From positions 124,001 through 188,000 of the forward strand of contig NZ_JAPFGB010000012.1 in the NCBI RefSeq assembly GCF_026241095.1: a stretch of 64,000 bases of DNA, read 5' to 3'. The first letter of the stretch is position 1. Each line of letters starts with the position of its first letter. The stretch comes from Saccharopolyspora sp. NFXS83. Its GTDB lineage: Bacteria > Actinomycetota > Actinomycetes > Mycobacteriales > Pseudonocardiaceae. Position numbers and translations under genes: made by a program. The notes under the pieces were generated by a model that worked only from the letters and a program-made list of their open reading frames with translations, ran no database searches and was not told the DNA's origin. Positions 51,567 to 59,419 of this stretch are shown here, one piece after another.

Positions 51567-52163
51567 TCACAGAACGGCCAGGAGCATTGCGGTCATCGCC
51601 GCGGCCATCACCGCGTGCGGGAAGGAAGCCACCCGCAGCGCCGCGCGGTCGCGGCCGGTCGGAGGCGCGAGGCCCACCGAGAGCAACCGGGCGGGCGGCC
51701 CCACGACGGCGACGACGACCGTGACGACGAGATCGACGGCGAACCAGGCCGCGAGCAGGACGACGACCACGGACACGGCTCCGCCGGGAGCCCCGTCGTG
51801 CCCGTGGGCGTGCCCCGGGGAGTGGCCGACGAGCACTGCCAGGCCCATGGCGGCGAAGGCGAGCAGGTGGTTCGCGAGTCCAGCCCGACGCCCCGGCCCC
51901 GCGGGCGGGCGAGCCAGGGCGGCGCCGGCGCCGAGCATCCCGGCCACCACGACGGCGAGGACCCACGACCGGGCCGTCGATCCCCACAGCGACGTGAACA
52001 TCACGGCCATGGCCAGGTTCATCACCAGGTGCGCCGCGTCGGCCTCTCGGGTGGTCCAGACGGTGTCGATCCGCCGCCCCGCGATGAGGCGGACCGCTCC
52101 GACTGCGGCGGCGGCGACCAGCACGACGACGAGCGCCGCGTCCGGCGCTCCCATTCGGCACAT
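51567..52163 (-). CDS. DUF5134 membrane protein
   Basis: A 198-residue protein with about six transmembrane helices of the DUF5134 type (HLVMNLAMAVMFTSLW near residue 50), and a His-rich loop GHSPGHAHGHDGAP between helices 4 and 5 that could bind metal. ATG 52163 has no ribosome binding site; a -10-like TATGCT lies seven bases upstream, so the transcript may be leaderless. It is divergent from the LinD-like operon across a TetR-type operator, which suggests shared control. Confidence 0.75.
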   Translation of the reverse strand: MCRMGAPDAALVVVLVAAAAVGAVRLIAGRRIDTVWTTREADAAHLVMNLAMAVMFTSLWGSTARSWVLAVVVAGMLGAGAALARPPAGPGRRAGLANHLLAFAAMGLAVLVGHSPGHAHGHDGAPGGAVSVVVVLLAAWFAVDLVVTVVVAVVGPPARLLSVGLAPPTGRDRAALRVASFPHAVMAAAMTAMLLAVL

Positions 52164-52176
52164 GGGTCGAGCATAG

Positions 52177-52196
52177 TTGACACGATCCCGTTTCAA
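52177..52196. promoter_or_regulatory. TetR-type operator, divergent DUF5134 / LinD-like promoter
   Basis: TTGACACGATCCCGTTTCAA matches the TetR-gene operator TTGACACGAGGCCGTGTCAA at all arm positions but one. It lies between the two divergent starts and contains a TTGACA -35-like hexamer. Confidence 0.7.
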
Positions 52197-52238
52197 CATC
52201 AGGCTGTCGAGGTTCCCCGGAGGACGAGGAGGACCGTG

Positions 52239-52388
52239 ATGGCGTGCTGCGTCGCGCTGGCCCTGGTGATCGCTCACGTGCGTGAGCTGTTGTTCCGGTT
52301 GCGCCCTTCGGCGGCGCCGCCGCCGACCCCCTTCGCCCCTCCGGCTCGCCGCCCCATGCCTGGCGTGCCGACCGGAAAAAGTCGATGA
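52239..52388 (+). CDS. 49-residue membrane peptide, translationally coupled to the LinD-like enzyme
   Basis: ATG 52239 follows GAGGAGG six bases upstream and encodes MACCVALALVIAHVRELL, a short hydrophobic helix, then a Pro/Ala-rich tail. Its TGA overlaps the ATG of the LinD-like gene (ATGA), a signature of coupled translation, so it is likely real despite its size. No family is recognised; it could anchor or gate the enzyme. Confidence 0.7.
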   Translation: MACCVALALVIAHVRELLFRLRPSAAPPPTPFAPPARRPMPGVPTGKSR

Positions 52389-54334
52389 GCGCGCCGGTGC
52401 CCGCCGGAGAGCCCGAGGCGACGCGGGACGGAAACCGGGCCGTCACTGTGCTGCTGCCCGACGTGCCCGCGTTCGGCCCGGTGACGGCGCGACGAATGCG
52501 ACGGGCGCTGGCGGCCTACGCCGTGGTGTGGCTGGCCGGATCCCTGCCGGGGTGGCTTGGCGCCGGCCCCGCGGCGGTCGCCTTCGGCCACGGACTGGCC
52601 CTGCCGGGCGGGGGTTTCCTGCTCGACGGGTCGTTCGCGGCAGCGGCGCTGACCGTCGTCACGTTCGTGCTGTCCCTGGCGCTGTGGTGGTACGCGGGGC
52701 CGGTCGTGCTGCCGCCGCTGGCGTGGGTGGCGGGTGCGGCGGTCGCGGCGCTCACGGTCTCGTCGCGGGAGGTCGCCGGCGCAGCGGCATATCTGGTACC
52801 GGCCCTGCCGGTGGCCGTGCTGGCGCTCTCACTCGCCGCGCACCTCGTGCGGCATCGTGGCCAGCACCGACGACGGTCGGTGCTGAACGCCGAACTCGCG
52901 CGGACGTCGTTCGTCGTCAGCGGCCCGCCCGACCTCGAATCGGGCCCGCCGGTGCGGGAGAGCTCCCCGGAGGATCTGGCGCACTTGCGCTATGCGCTCG
53001 ACGTCGCCCTGCAGCCGCTCGACAGGTTCGAGGGGTTCATCGTCCTGGAGCAGTACCGCGAGGGCGCGCTCCGGTACCAGCTGACCTCGCTCGGAACCGG
53101 CCTGGCGATGTCGCAGTACACCCGCACCCCCGCCTTCTCCGGCTACCTGGCGGAGGCCCAGCGCAACGCGATCGAGAAGATGCTCGACCGCCGCGTGTGG
53201 GGCTACTGGCGGACGGAGAACCTCTGGGGCAATCTCTCGACCACGCGCGACCCGCTGGCCACCGACGAGAACATCATGCTGACCGGCTGGCACGGCACGA
53301 TGCTCGGCTTCTACGCACTGCTCAACGACCTGCGCTACGCGGAACCGGGCGCGCTCACCTATCGCTGGTCCGCCGACGAGGCGTACCCGCACGACCACCA
53401 CGCCGTCGCGCGGCAGATCCACGACGGCATGCGCCGGTCGGACTACGCACTCATCCCCTGCGAGCCGAACTGGATCTACACCGTCTGCAACGCCTTCGGG
53501 ATCAACGCGATGCTCGGCCACGATCGCGCCCACGGAACGGGCCACGTCGAGGACCTGCGCGAACGGCTCCGGCACTCCTACGAGCACGAGTTCTTGCGGC
53601 CCGACGGCCGCATCGTGGGCGTCCGCGCTCGCCACCTGGGGTTGTCGTGGAACTTCTGGTCGGGCACGGCGGTGCAGCTCAACACCGTCTACTGGATGCA
53701 CGCGGCCTTCCCCGACCTCGCGCAGCGGGCGTGGTGGCTGCTGCGGCGCAACGAGCTCACCCTGCGCGACGGGATCCCTGCCCTCCCTCCCCGTGCGTCG
53801 AACCGGGTGGACGTCGGCTCCTACCGGCTCGGCCGGGACACCTTCGCCCAGGTCGCGATCACGATGGCGGCCCGCGAGATCGGCGACGGCGAGATGGCCG
53901 ACGCGGCTGCCGCGCTGCTGGCGGAACGGGAGCCGATCGAGGAGCGCAACGGCTGCCGTCGCTTCGCCGACGCGTCGCCGATGGTCAACTTCTACGCGGT
54001 CCTCGGCCGGTTCGGCAGGCAGCACGCGCTGCGGGACCTGCTCGGCCACGGAGGAGTCCCGCAGGCGTGGCGCACCGGACCGCGGCTGACCGAGGCCGCC
54101 TACCCGGACGTGCTCGTCGCCCGGGCGGTGACCGACGGTCGTGCGCTCGACCTCGTCCTCCGCCCGGGAGCGGGCCCGGTCCGGACGGTGCTCGCGGTGG
54201 ACCGGCTCGTGCCGGGTTCGGCGTACCGGGTCGCGGGCGCGTGCGCGGACGAGGTCATCGCCGACGCGCGGGGCCGGGCCGTGGTCGAGGTCGACCTGGA
54301 CGGTCGTCGCGAGCTGCGGCTCTACCCGTCCTGA
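52385..54334 (+). CDS. Linalool dehydratase-isomerase (LinD)-like enzyme with N-terminal membrane domain
   Basis: A 649-residue protein. Residues 35-160 hold about four transmembrane helices; residues about 190-560 form an (alpha/alpha)6 barrel like LinD of Castellaniella defragrans. Shared segments are RRVWGYW (about 269), DENIM (about 294) and IPCEPNWIYTVCN, with Cys359 and Cys368 nine residues apart like the catalytic Cys171/Cys180 pair; a histidine in GWHGTMLG corresponds to a LinD active-site histidine region. LinD hydrates myrcene and isomerises linalool/geraniol. A related activity on an alkenol or terpenoid at the membrane is likely; the exact substrate is open. Convergent with the TetR gene (13-base overlap). 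Confidence 0.8.
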   Translation: MSAPVPAGEPEATRDGNRAVTVLLPDVPAFGPVTARRMRRALAAYAVVWLAGSLPGWLGAGPAAVAFGHGLALPGGGFLLDGSFAAAALTVVTFVLSLALWWYAGPVVLPPLAWVAGAAVAALTVSSREVAGAAAYLVPALPVAVLALSLAAHLVRHRGQHRRRSVLNAELARTSFVVSGPPDLESGPPVRESSPEDLAHLRYALDVALQPLDRFEGFIVLEQYREGALRYQLTSLGTGLAMSQYTRTPAFSGYLAEAQRNAIEKMLDRRVWGYWRTENLWGNLSTTRDPLATDENIMLTGWHGTMLGFYALLNDLRYAEPGALTYRWSADEAYPHDHHAVARQIHDGMRRSDYALIPCEPNWIYTVCNAFGINAMLGHDRAHGTGHVEDLRERLRHSYEHEFLRPDGRIVGVRARHLGLSWNFWSGTAVQLNTVYWMHAAFPDLAQRAWWLLRRNELTLRDGIPALPPRASNRVDVGSYRLGRDTFAQVAITMAAREIGDGEMADAAAALLAEREPIEERNGCRRFADASPMVNFYAVLGRFGRQHALRDLLGHGGVPQAWRTGPRLTEAAYPDVLVARAVTDGRALDLVLRPGAGPVRTVLAVDRLVPGSAYRVAGACADEVIADARGRAVVEVDLDGRRELRLYPS

Positions 54335-54969
54335 TCGCCGGGGTGTCCGGCGCCATCGGGCCGTATCGGGGCGCACGCCGCGACGCCGATCAGGACGAGC
54401 TGGTCGACGAGCGCGTCGTCGCCGATGTCCAGGTCGTCGCGCAGGCGCCGCTCGACCAGCTCGGTGACCCCCGCGACGAGGACCAGCAGGGTGGTCGCCG
54501 GGTCCTGGGCTCCGCCGCCGGACCCGGCCAGCTCAGCGGACAGGACCGCGACGAACCCGTCGAGCGCGGCGTTGCGGCGCGCTCGCAGGGCCGGGTGCGC
54601 GTGGGCCTCGGCCCACAAGCGCGACCACCCCCGGTCCGCGGACAGCGTCGAGAGCACGGCGCGCACCGCTGCGCGCACCCGCAGCTCGAACGTCGAGGGG
54701 GCGGCGCTGAGCGCCTCGGCGAGTGCCGCGCCCATGGTCGACACCGCTTCGTCGAACAGCGCCACCAGCAGGGTGTCCCTGCCGTCGAAGCTCTCGTAGA
54801 AGTAGCGCTTCGTCAGCTCCGCCCGGCGGCACACCGCATCGACGGAGACGCCGGCGGTGCCGTTCTCGGCGATCTGGTCGCGCCCCGCGGCGAGCAGGCG
54901 CGCACGGCGTGCGGCGGTCCGGTCCGCGGCGCTGACGCCGCGGTGCGGTCGGGTCACGGTGCGGGACAT
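54322..54969 (-). CDS. TetR family transcriptional regulator
   Basis: A 215-residue regulator. The helix-turn-helix is GTAGVSVDAVCRRAELTKRYFYESF (residues about 36-60, written in parts: SVDAVCRRAELTKRYFYESF), followed by a helical ligand domain. ATG 54969 sits between two palindromic operators and the divergent MpaB-type gene. A third operator copy lies upstream of the LinD-like operon, so it probably represses the whole locus and responds to a hydrophobic ligand. Confidence 0.92.
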   Translation of the reverse strand: MSRTVTRPHRGVSAADRTAARRARLLAAGRDQIAENGTAGVSVDAVCRRAELTKRYFYESFDGRDTLLVALFDEAVSTMGAALAEALSAAPSTFELRVRAAVRAVLSTLSADRGWSRLWAEAHAHPALRARRNAALDGFVAVLSAELAGSGGGAQDPATTLLVLVAGVTELVERRLRDDLDIGDDALVDQLVLIGVAACAPIRPDGAGHPGDQDG

Positions 54970-54980
54970 GACCTCATCTT

Positions 54981-55032
54981 GACACGAGGTCGTGTCGGGT
55001 AGCATCGTGAAGTTGACACGAGGCCGTGTCAA
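54981..55032. promoter_or_regulatory. Two TetR-type operators between tetR and the MpaB-like gene
   Basis: GACACGA-GG-TCGTGTC (54981-54996) and TTGACACGAGGCCGTGTCAA (55013-55032) are near-perfect palindromes with centres 34 bp apart, one next to each divergent start. The second contains TTGACA on both strands, so binding would block both promoters. Confidence 0.85.
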
Positions 55033-55059
55033 CAATACATCGAGGACGGAGACCGCTCG

Positions 55060-55971
55060 ATGAAGAGTGCACCGGGAGCGGGCTCGGCCCGAACACCACG
55101 ACGGAGGTGGCGGATCGGCGGCCTGGAGCGGCGGCGCATCGCCCGGCTCGACCCGGCCGCTGACCACACCGAGATCACCCGGTCGAGCCTGCAGACGTTG
55201 CACGGCGACCGGCGCCTGGTCCTCGCCATGTTCACGGTGGCGTTCATGAAGCAGGTCGCCGTACCGACGATGGCCCGGATCCTGTGGCGACGCGGTACCG
55301 GCGACATCGTCCAGAACACGGCGCTGCGCAACGACGACACCATCGTCTTCTTCGGTCGCTTCCTCGACTTCGGGCCGGACTCGCCGGAGGGCATCGCCTG
55401 GATCGAGCGGATGAACGAGATCCACGCCCACTTCCCGATCCGCAACGACGACGCGCTCTACACGTTGAGCACCCTGGCCCTCGACCCCGCGAACATCGCC
55501 GCCACCCTGGGTGCGCGGCCCTTCTCGCCGACCGAGATCGAGGCGCACTGGCGGTTCTGGCGCGCGGTCGCCGAGCGGCAACGCCTCCACGACATCCCCG
55601 CCACCCGCGAGGACATGCGGTCCTGGGCACTCGACTACGAGCGTCGCGAATTCGCGCCGAGCGCGGCCGGCCGGGCGGTCTCCGACGCCCTGGCCGAGGA
55701 CTTCACCGCCCGGGTCCTGCCCGCCCGCCTCCGGCCGTTCGGGCGCGAGGTCCTCTCCGCGATCAGCCCCGCGAACCTGCGGGAAACCCACGGACTGCCT
55801 CGTCCTCGGCCCGCGGTCCGGCTGGCAGTGCGGACCGCGAGCCGCGCCTACCTCGACGGCGTCGTCCTGCGCCCCGTGCCGCTCGACCGGTCCTTGGCCC
55901 GGACCTTCGGGACCAGCCGCACCGACACCGGCGACCCGGCGGTGCTCGGGTACCGCCACCACGGCCGGTGA
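55060..55971 (+). CDS. MpaB/DUF2236-family heme oxygenase-like protein
   Basis: A 303-residue protein of the DUF2236 family (MpaB, latex-clearing protein Lcp relatives), which use heme to cleave C=C bonds in prenyl chains. The family region is NEIHAHFPIRNDDALYTLSTLAL (about residue 127-149; histidine and tyrosine positions conserved) with HWRFWRAVAERQRLHDIP after it. ATG 55060 has GGAGA upstream. It is divergent from and presumably repressed by the TetR protein. With the LinD-like enzyme it suggests stepwise attack on an unsaturated terpenoid. Confidence 0.8.
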   Translation: MKSAPGAGSARTPRRRWRIGGLERRRIARLDPAADHTEITRSSLQTLHGDRRLVLAMFTVAFMKQVAVPTMARILWRRGTGDIVQNTALRNDDTIVFFGRFLDFGPDSPEGIAWIERMNEIHAHFPIRNDDALYTLSTLALDPANIAATLGARPFSPTEIEAHWRFWRAVAERQRLHDIPATREDMRSWALDYERREFAPSAAGRAVSDALAEDFTARVLPARLRPFGREVLSAISPANLRETHGLPRPRPAVRLAVRTASRAYLDGVVLRPVPLDRSLARTFGTSRTDTGDPAVLGYRHHGR

Positions 55972-56041
55972 GCGCGCGCTCTCCCCGTGCGCGGTCGGCG
56001 AGCGGGCTCGGCGGCGCGCACTCCGAACAGCGCCGCTTCGC

Positions 56042-56674
56042 CTAGGCGAGGGCTCCTAGTACGCCCAGGGCGGTTCTGATGGGGTCCAGGACCAGGGGGG
56101 CGTTTTCGGGGCGGGTGGTCGTGTCGACGGCTGAGCAGCCGTTGATCACTGCTGTGACGCCCGCTCGGCCCGCCTCTTCCAGCGGTGCGCGCATCGCGTC
56201 CGACCACCTGGCCGGGTCGGTGATGTCGTCGACCGTCAGGTCCAGGACCGCCACGTCGTGGAACGAGCCCTCCCAGCCGTAGTCGGCGATGCGCCGGTGG
56301 AGTTCCGCCGCGATGGCTTCGTTCCGGGTGACCGCTGCGATCCGGTGGCCCGCGGCGACCGCGGCGCCGACCGTGAGCCGGAGCAGGCCCAGGGCCGGCC
56401 GGCCGCCGATGGTGCCGCCGTCGGCGGGGACCGCCGGGTCGAGGACGCAGTCCGGCAGGACGGCGTCGCAGTCCGGTGCCGCGGCCAGGGCCTCGGCGAC
56501 CAGCTCCGTCGAGCGGTGCACGTCCTGCTCGGTGTTGAGGGCGCGCGGGCCGTGCGGGGGCAGGTCGGACAACACCACGCGCACCCCGGCCGGGGACAGG
56601 GCGTCGTAGCGGGCTTGGCGCCGGGCGACCTCCTGAGGTCCGACGACGATCGGCGTGACGGCTTGGACGAGCAT
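56042..56674 (-). CDS. Asp/Glu racemase superfamily protein (maleate isomerase/hydantoin racemase-like)
   Basis: A 210-residue cofactor-free racemase-fold enzyme. The two catalytic cysteines are in AVLPDCVLDP (about residue 73) and VINGCSAVDTT (about 182). ATG 56674 has GAGGAGG upstream. It is the last gene of the operon, 11 bases after a PrpD-like gene. Within this operon isomerisation of an unsaturated dicarboxylate (maleate isomerase-like) is plausible, but hydantoin or aspartate racemisation cannot be excluded. Confidence 0.82.
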   Translation of the reverse strand: MLVQAVTPIVVGPQEVARRQARYDALSPAGVRVVLSDLPPHGPRALNTEQDVHRSTELVAEALAAAPDCDAVLPDCVLDPAVPADGGTIGGRPALGLLRLTVGAAVAAGHRIAAVTRNEAIAAELHRRIADYGWEGSFHDVAVLDLTVDDITDPARWSDAMRAPLEEAGRAGVTAVINGCSAVDTTTRPENAPLVLDPIRTALGVLGALA

Positions 56675-56685
56675 GGCGTTCCTCC

Positions 56686-58044
56686 TCATCGGACGTGGGT
56701 GAGCGCGCCGAGCGCGCGCAGTTCCGCCGCGGCGTCGGCCGCGTCCGGCAGCGCGGCGCAGCGCTCCCGGATCCCGGCCACCACTTCGGCGTCGCCGAGC
56801 AGGTCGCCGAGGACGCGGACGCGGTCGTCGGCGCTGAACGGGTGGTGCGCGGCGTCGCCGATCGGGTTCGGCGCCTCCGCGACGGCGTGACCGTCCGGTG
56901 TGGACGCGGTGAGCCGGACCGGTCGTTCGGCGGGCAGCCGGGCGTCCAGGTCCCGCGCCGCCCGCACGGTCACCCGGCGGGCCAGCGCCGCCGTGGCGGG
57001 GTCGGCGAGCGCGTCCGCGGTGAACTCGGCCGGGCCGACCCGGCCGCGCCGCAGCGCGGTCGCGACGACGTACGGCAGCGAGAACCGGGCGGCCAGCGGA
57101 GTCGGCCAGTCCGTCCGGGCCAGCCCGGCCCCGAGCGAATGGATCTCGACGAGGACCTCCTCGGGATCCGGCCCGGCCCGCTCCCGCAAGGACAGCGCGA
57201 CGTCGATCGCGGCGTGCGTGAACGAGCACGAGGAGTGCTGCTTGAAGTAGCCGCCGAGGACCTCCCAGCGCTGCCCCTGCTCGTCGCCGAGCACCGCAGG
57301 CTCGAGCTCGCCGAGCAGATCGCCGAGCGCGTCCGCGGCGACACCGGTGAGATGCCCGCTACCGGAGGCGGCCAGCCGGGCCGCGACCAAGCCGGACTGG
57401 TTGGCGGCGCCGACCCACGCGTCCCGGACCGGGTTGCCGTCGAGCGCGGCGGAGAACGGCCCGGCGACGGGGAGCCCGCCGCCCGCGTCGATCGCGACGG
57501 CGGTCTCCACCGGGCCCAGCCCCAGCAGGCGGGCGCAGCCCGCCGCAGATCCGGTGACGCCCCAGTTGCCGTGCGGGTGCGTGCCCGGCCGGAGCCGGGT
57601 CGCCCGGCCGAACCGGGCGGCGACCTCGTAAGCGGCGAGCAGCGCGGCGCACAGCTCGGTTCCGCTCGCGCCTCGCCGCGCGGCCAGCGCGAGCACGGCG
57701 GGGAAACCGTGCGCGGCCGGATGTCCCGCGGCGAGGCGGTGACCGTCGTCGAGTTCGAGGCGCACCGCGGCGATCGCGTTCAGCCAGGCCGCGGCGTCGA
57801 CCGACGTGGTGCGACCCGTCCCGAACAGCGGCGACGGCCCCTCCGGCGGATCCCAGGCGGTGACCAGCGCCCGCTGCTCGGGTTCCCTCGAACCGAGCGC
57901 GGTGACCGCGGCGGAGTCGACGAGCACGGTCAGCAGCCGCTCCCGGACCTCGGCGGGGACCTCCGGCCAGCGCAGCTCGGAGACCCACCGGCCGAGCCCG
58001 CCGACCGCGGACCGGACCGCGTCGGCGTGCTCGGTCCCGCTCAT
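56686..58044 (-). CDS. MmgE/PrpD family protein 1
   Basis: A 452-residue protein of the family that includes 2-methylcitrate dehydratase, cis-aconitate decarboxylase and iminodisuccinate lyase. Seen are GHPAAHGFPAVLALAARRGASG (near residue 110, in parts), NWGVTGSAAGCARLLGL and FKQHSSCSFTHAAIDVAL, the last corresponding to the KxYpxc active-site region. ATG 58044 overlaps the MFS stop. Two paralogues in one operon imply different steps or a heteromer. Confidence 0.85.
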   Translation of the reverse strand: MSGTEHADAVRSAVGGLGRWVSELRWPEVPAEVRERLLTVLVDSAAVTALGSREPEQRALVTAWDPPEGPSPLFGTGRTTSVDAAAWLNAIAAVRLELDDGHRLAAGHPAAHGFPAVLALAARRGASGTELCAALLAAYEVAARFGRATRLRPGTHPHGNWGVTGSAAGCARLLGLGPVETAVAIDAGGGLPVAGPFSAALDGNPVRDAWVGAANQSGLVAARLAASGSGHLTGVAADALGDLLGELEPAVLGDEQGQRWEVLGGYFKQHSSCSFTHAAIDVALSLRERAGPDPEEVLVEIHSLGAGLARTDWPTPLAARFSLPYVVATALRRGRVGPAEFTADALADPATAALARRVTVRAARDLDARLPAERPVRLTASTPDGHAVAEAPNPIGDAAHHPFSADDRVRVLGDLLGDAEVVAGIRERCAALPDAADAAAELRALGALTHVR

Positions 58045-59327
58045 GCCCGCTCGCCCGCGGGGGCGTTGGCGGGTGTCGCGGCGAGAGCGGGTTCGCGCGG
58101 GACCAGCAGCATCAGCAGCGCGCCCGCGACCGCCAACCCGGCCATCACGACGAAACCGCTGGTGAAGCTGCCGGTACCGGCGACGATGAAGCCCATCACC
58201 GACGGGGCGACGATGCCGGAGGAGGCGAAGGCCGCGTCGGCGAAGCCCGCCGCGCTGCCCGGCTGGTCGGGGGCCGCGTCGATCGAGGCGACCCACCAGA
58301 TCCCGCCGGTGATGAACCCGAAGCCGACGCCGAGCGAGATCGAGATCAGTGCCACGGTGAGCGTCGGGGCGATCGCGAGCGGGATCAGCGAGCACCCGGC
58401 CAGCAGCAGCGCCACGCCCATCACGGCGAACCGGGTGCGGATGCGCGGGCTGCGCCGGTACACCCGGTCCACGAGGTACCCGCCGACCAGCGAGCCGACG
58501 ATGCCGCAGGCCCAGGGAGCGATGGAGAACGCACCGGCCTCCTCCACGGAGAGCCCGTAGGCGTTCGAGAGGAAGGATGGCAGCCAGTACATGAAGCCCC
58601 AGAACATGAAGCCCCAGGCGAAGTAACCACCGGCGACGACCCACAGGTTCCGGTTGGTCAGCAGCGGGCGCCACCGGACCGAGGACCGGCCCGACGCGGA
58701 GTCCGACTCCTGCCCCTGCGCGATGAGCGCGCGCTCGGCGTCGTTGACCCGCGAGGACTCCTCCGGCAGGTCGCGCAGCAGCACCACGGCGAACAGCGCC
58801 CACACCACGCCGATCAGCGCCAAGGTCCAGAACATCCCGCGCCAGCCGACGAGATCGGTCAGCCAGGTCAGCAGCGGCCCCGAGATCAGCAGGCTGCCGG
58901 AGACCGCGACCCCGCCGCACAGCGCCAGCGCGACGCCGCGTTCGCGGATCGGCAGCCACCGGCTCACCGTCCGGGTCGCGGCCGGGAACGCGGGCGACTC
59001 GCCGATCCCCAGCAGCAGCCGGATGACGAGCAGCCCGGCGAACGATCCGGCGACCGGGATGAGGGCGGTGGTCACCGAGAACAGCGCGATCGCGGCGAGC
59101 AGCACCCGGCGGGTCCCGAACCGGTCCACCAGCGGTCCGGACACGAACGCGGCGACCATGTAGCCGATGGAGAAGACGGAGCTGATGATCCCGTACTGCG
59201 CGGTGGTGATCCCGAACGCCTGCTCCAGCGGTTCCACCGCGTAGGAGACCGCGCTGCGGTCGATGTAGTTGATGACGATGAGGCCTACCACCAGCCCCAG
59301 CGTCACGAAGCGAAACCGTGTGCTCAT
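58041..59327 (-). CDS. MFS transporter, anion:cation symporter (ACS) type
   Basis: A 428-residue carrier with twelve helices. VIVNYIDRSAVSYAV-type start (LIVINYIDRSAVSYA) and LLGIGESPAFPAATRTVSRWLP match the ACS family, which takes up organic anions such as glucarate, phthalate, tartrate or hexuronates. It lies between two PrpD-like genes in the catabolic operon and is the obvious uptake system for its substrate. Confidence 0.9.
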   Translation of the reverse strand: MSTRFRFVTLGLVVGLIVINYIDRSAVSYAVEPLEQAFGITTAQYGIISSVFSIGYMVAAFVSGPLVDRFGTRRVLLAAIALFSVTTALIPVAGSFAGLLVIRLLLGIGESPAFPAATRTVSRWLPIRERGVALALCGGVAVSGSLLISGPLLTWLTDLVGWRGMFWTLALIGVVWALFAVVLLRDLPEESSRVNDAERALIAQGQESDSASGRSSVRWRPLLTNRNLWVVAGGYFAWGFMFWGFMYWLPSFLSNAYGLSVEEAGAFSIAPWACGIVGSLVGGYLVDRVYRRSPRIRTRFAVMGVALLLAGCSLIPLAIAPTLTVALISISLGVGFGFITGGIWWVASIDAAPDQPGSAAGFADAAFASSGIVAPSVMGFIVAGTGSFTSGFVVMAGLAVAGALLMLLVPREPALAATPANAPAGERA

Positions 59328-59361
59328 GCTCGTAATCCCTTGATTCCGATGGGGAATCGTT

Positions 59362-59381
59362 CGCTCCGTTCGCTCGGAGCG
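59362..59381 (-). promoter_or_regulatory. Hairpin in the MFS/PrpD intergenic gap
   Basis: CGCTCCG-TTCGCT-CGGAGCG forms a perfect 7-bp stem in the only sizable gap (92 bases) of the operon, a possible attenuator or RNA-processing site. Confidence 0.4.
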
Positions 59382-59419
59382 GACGAGACGTCGTTGTCCT
59401 GTCGGGGTTCGATCAGCTG

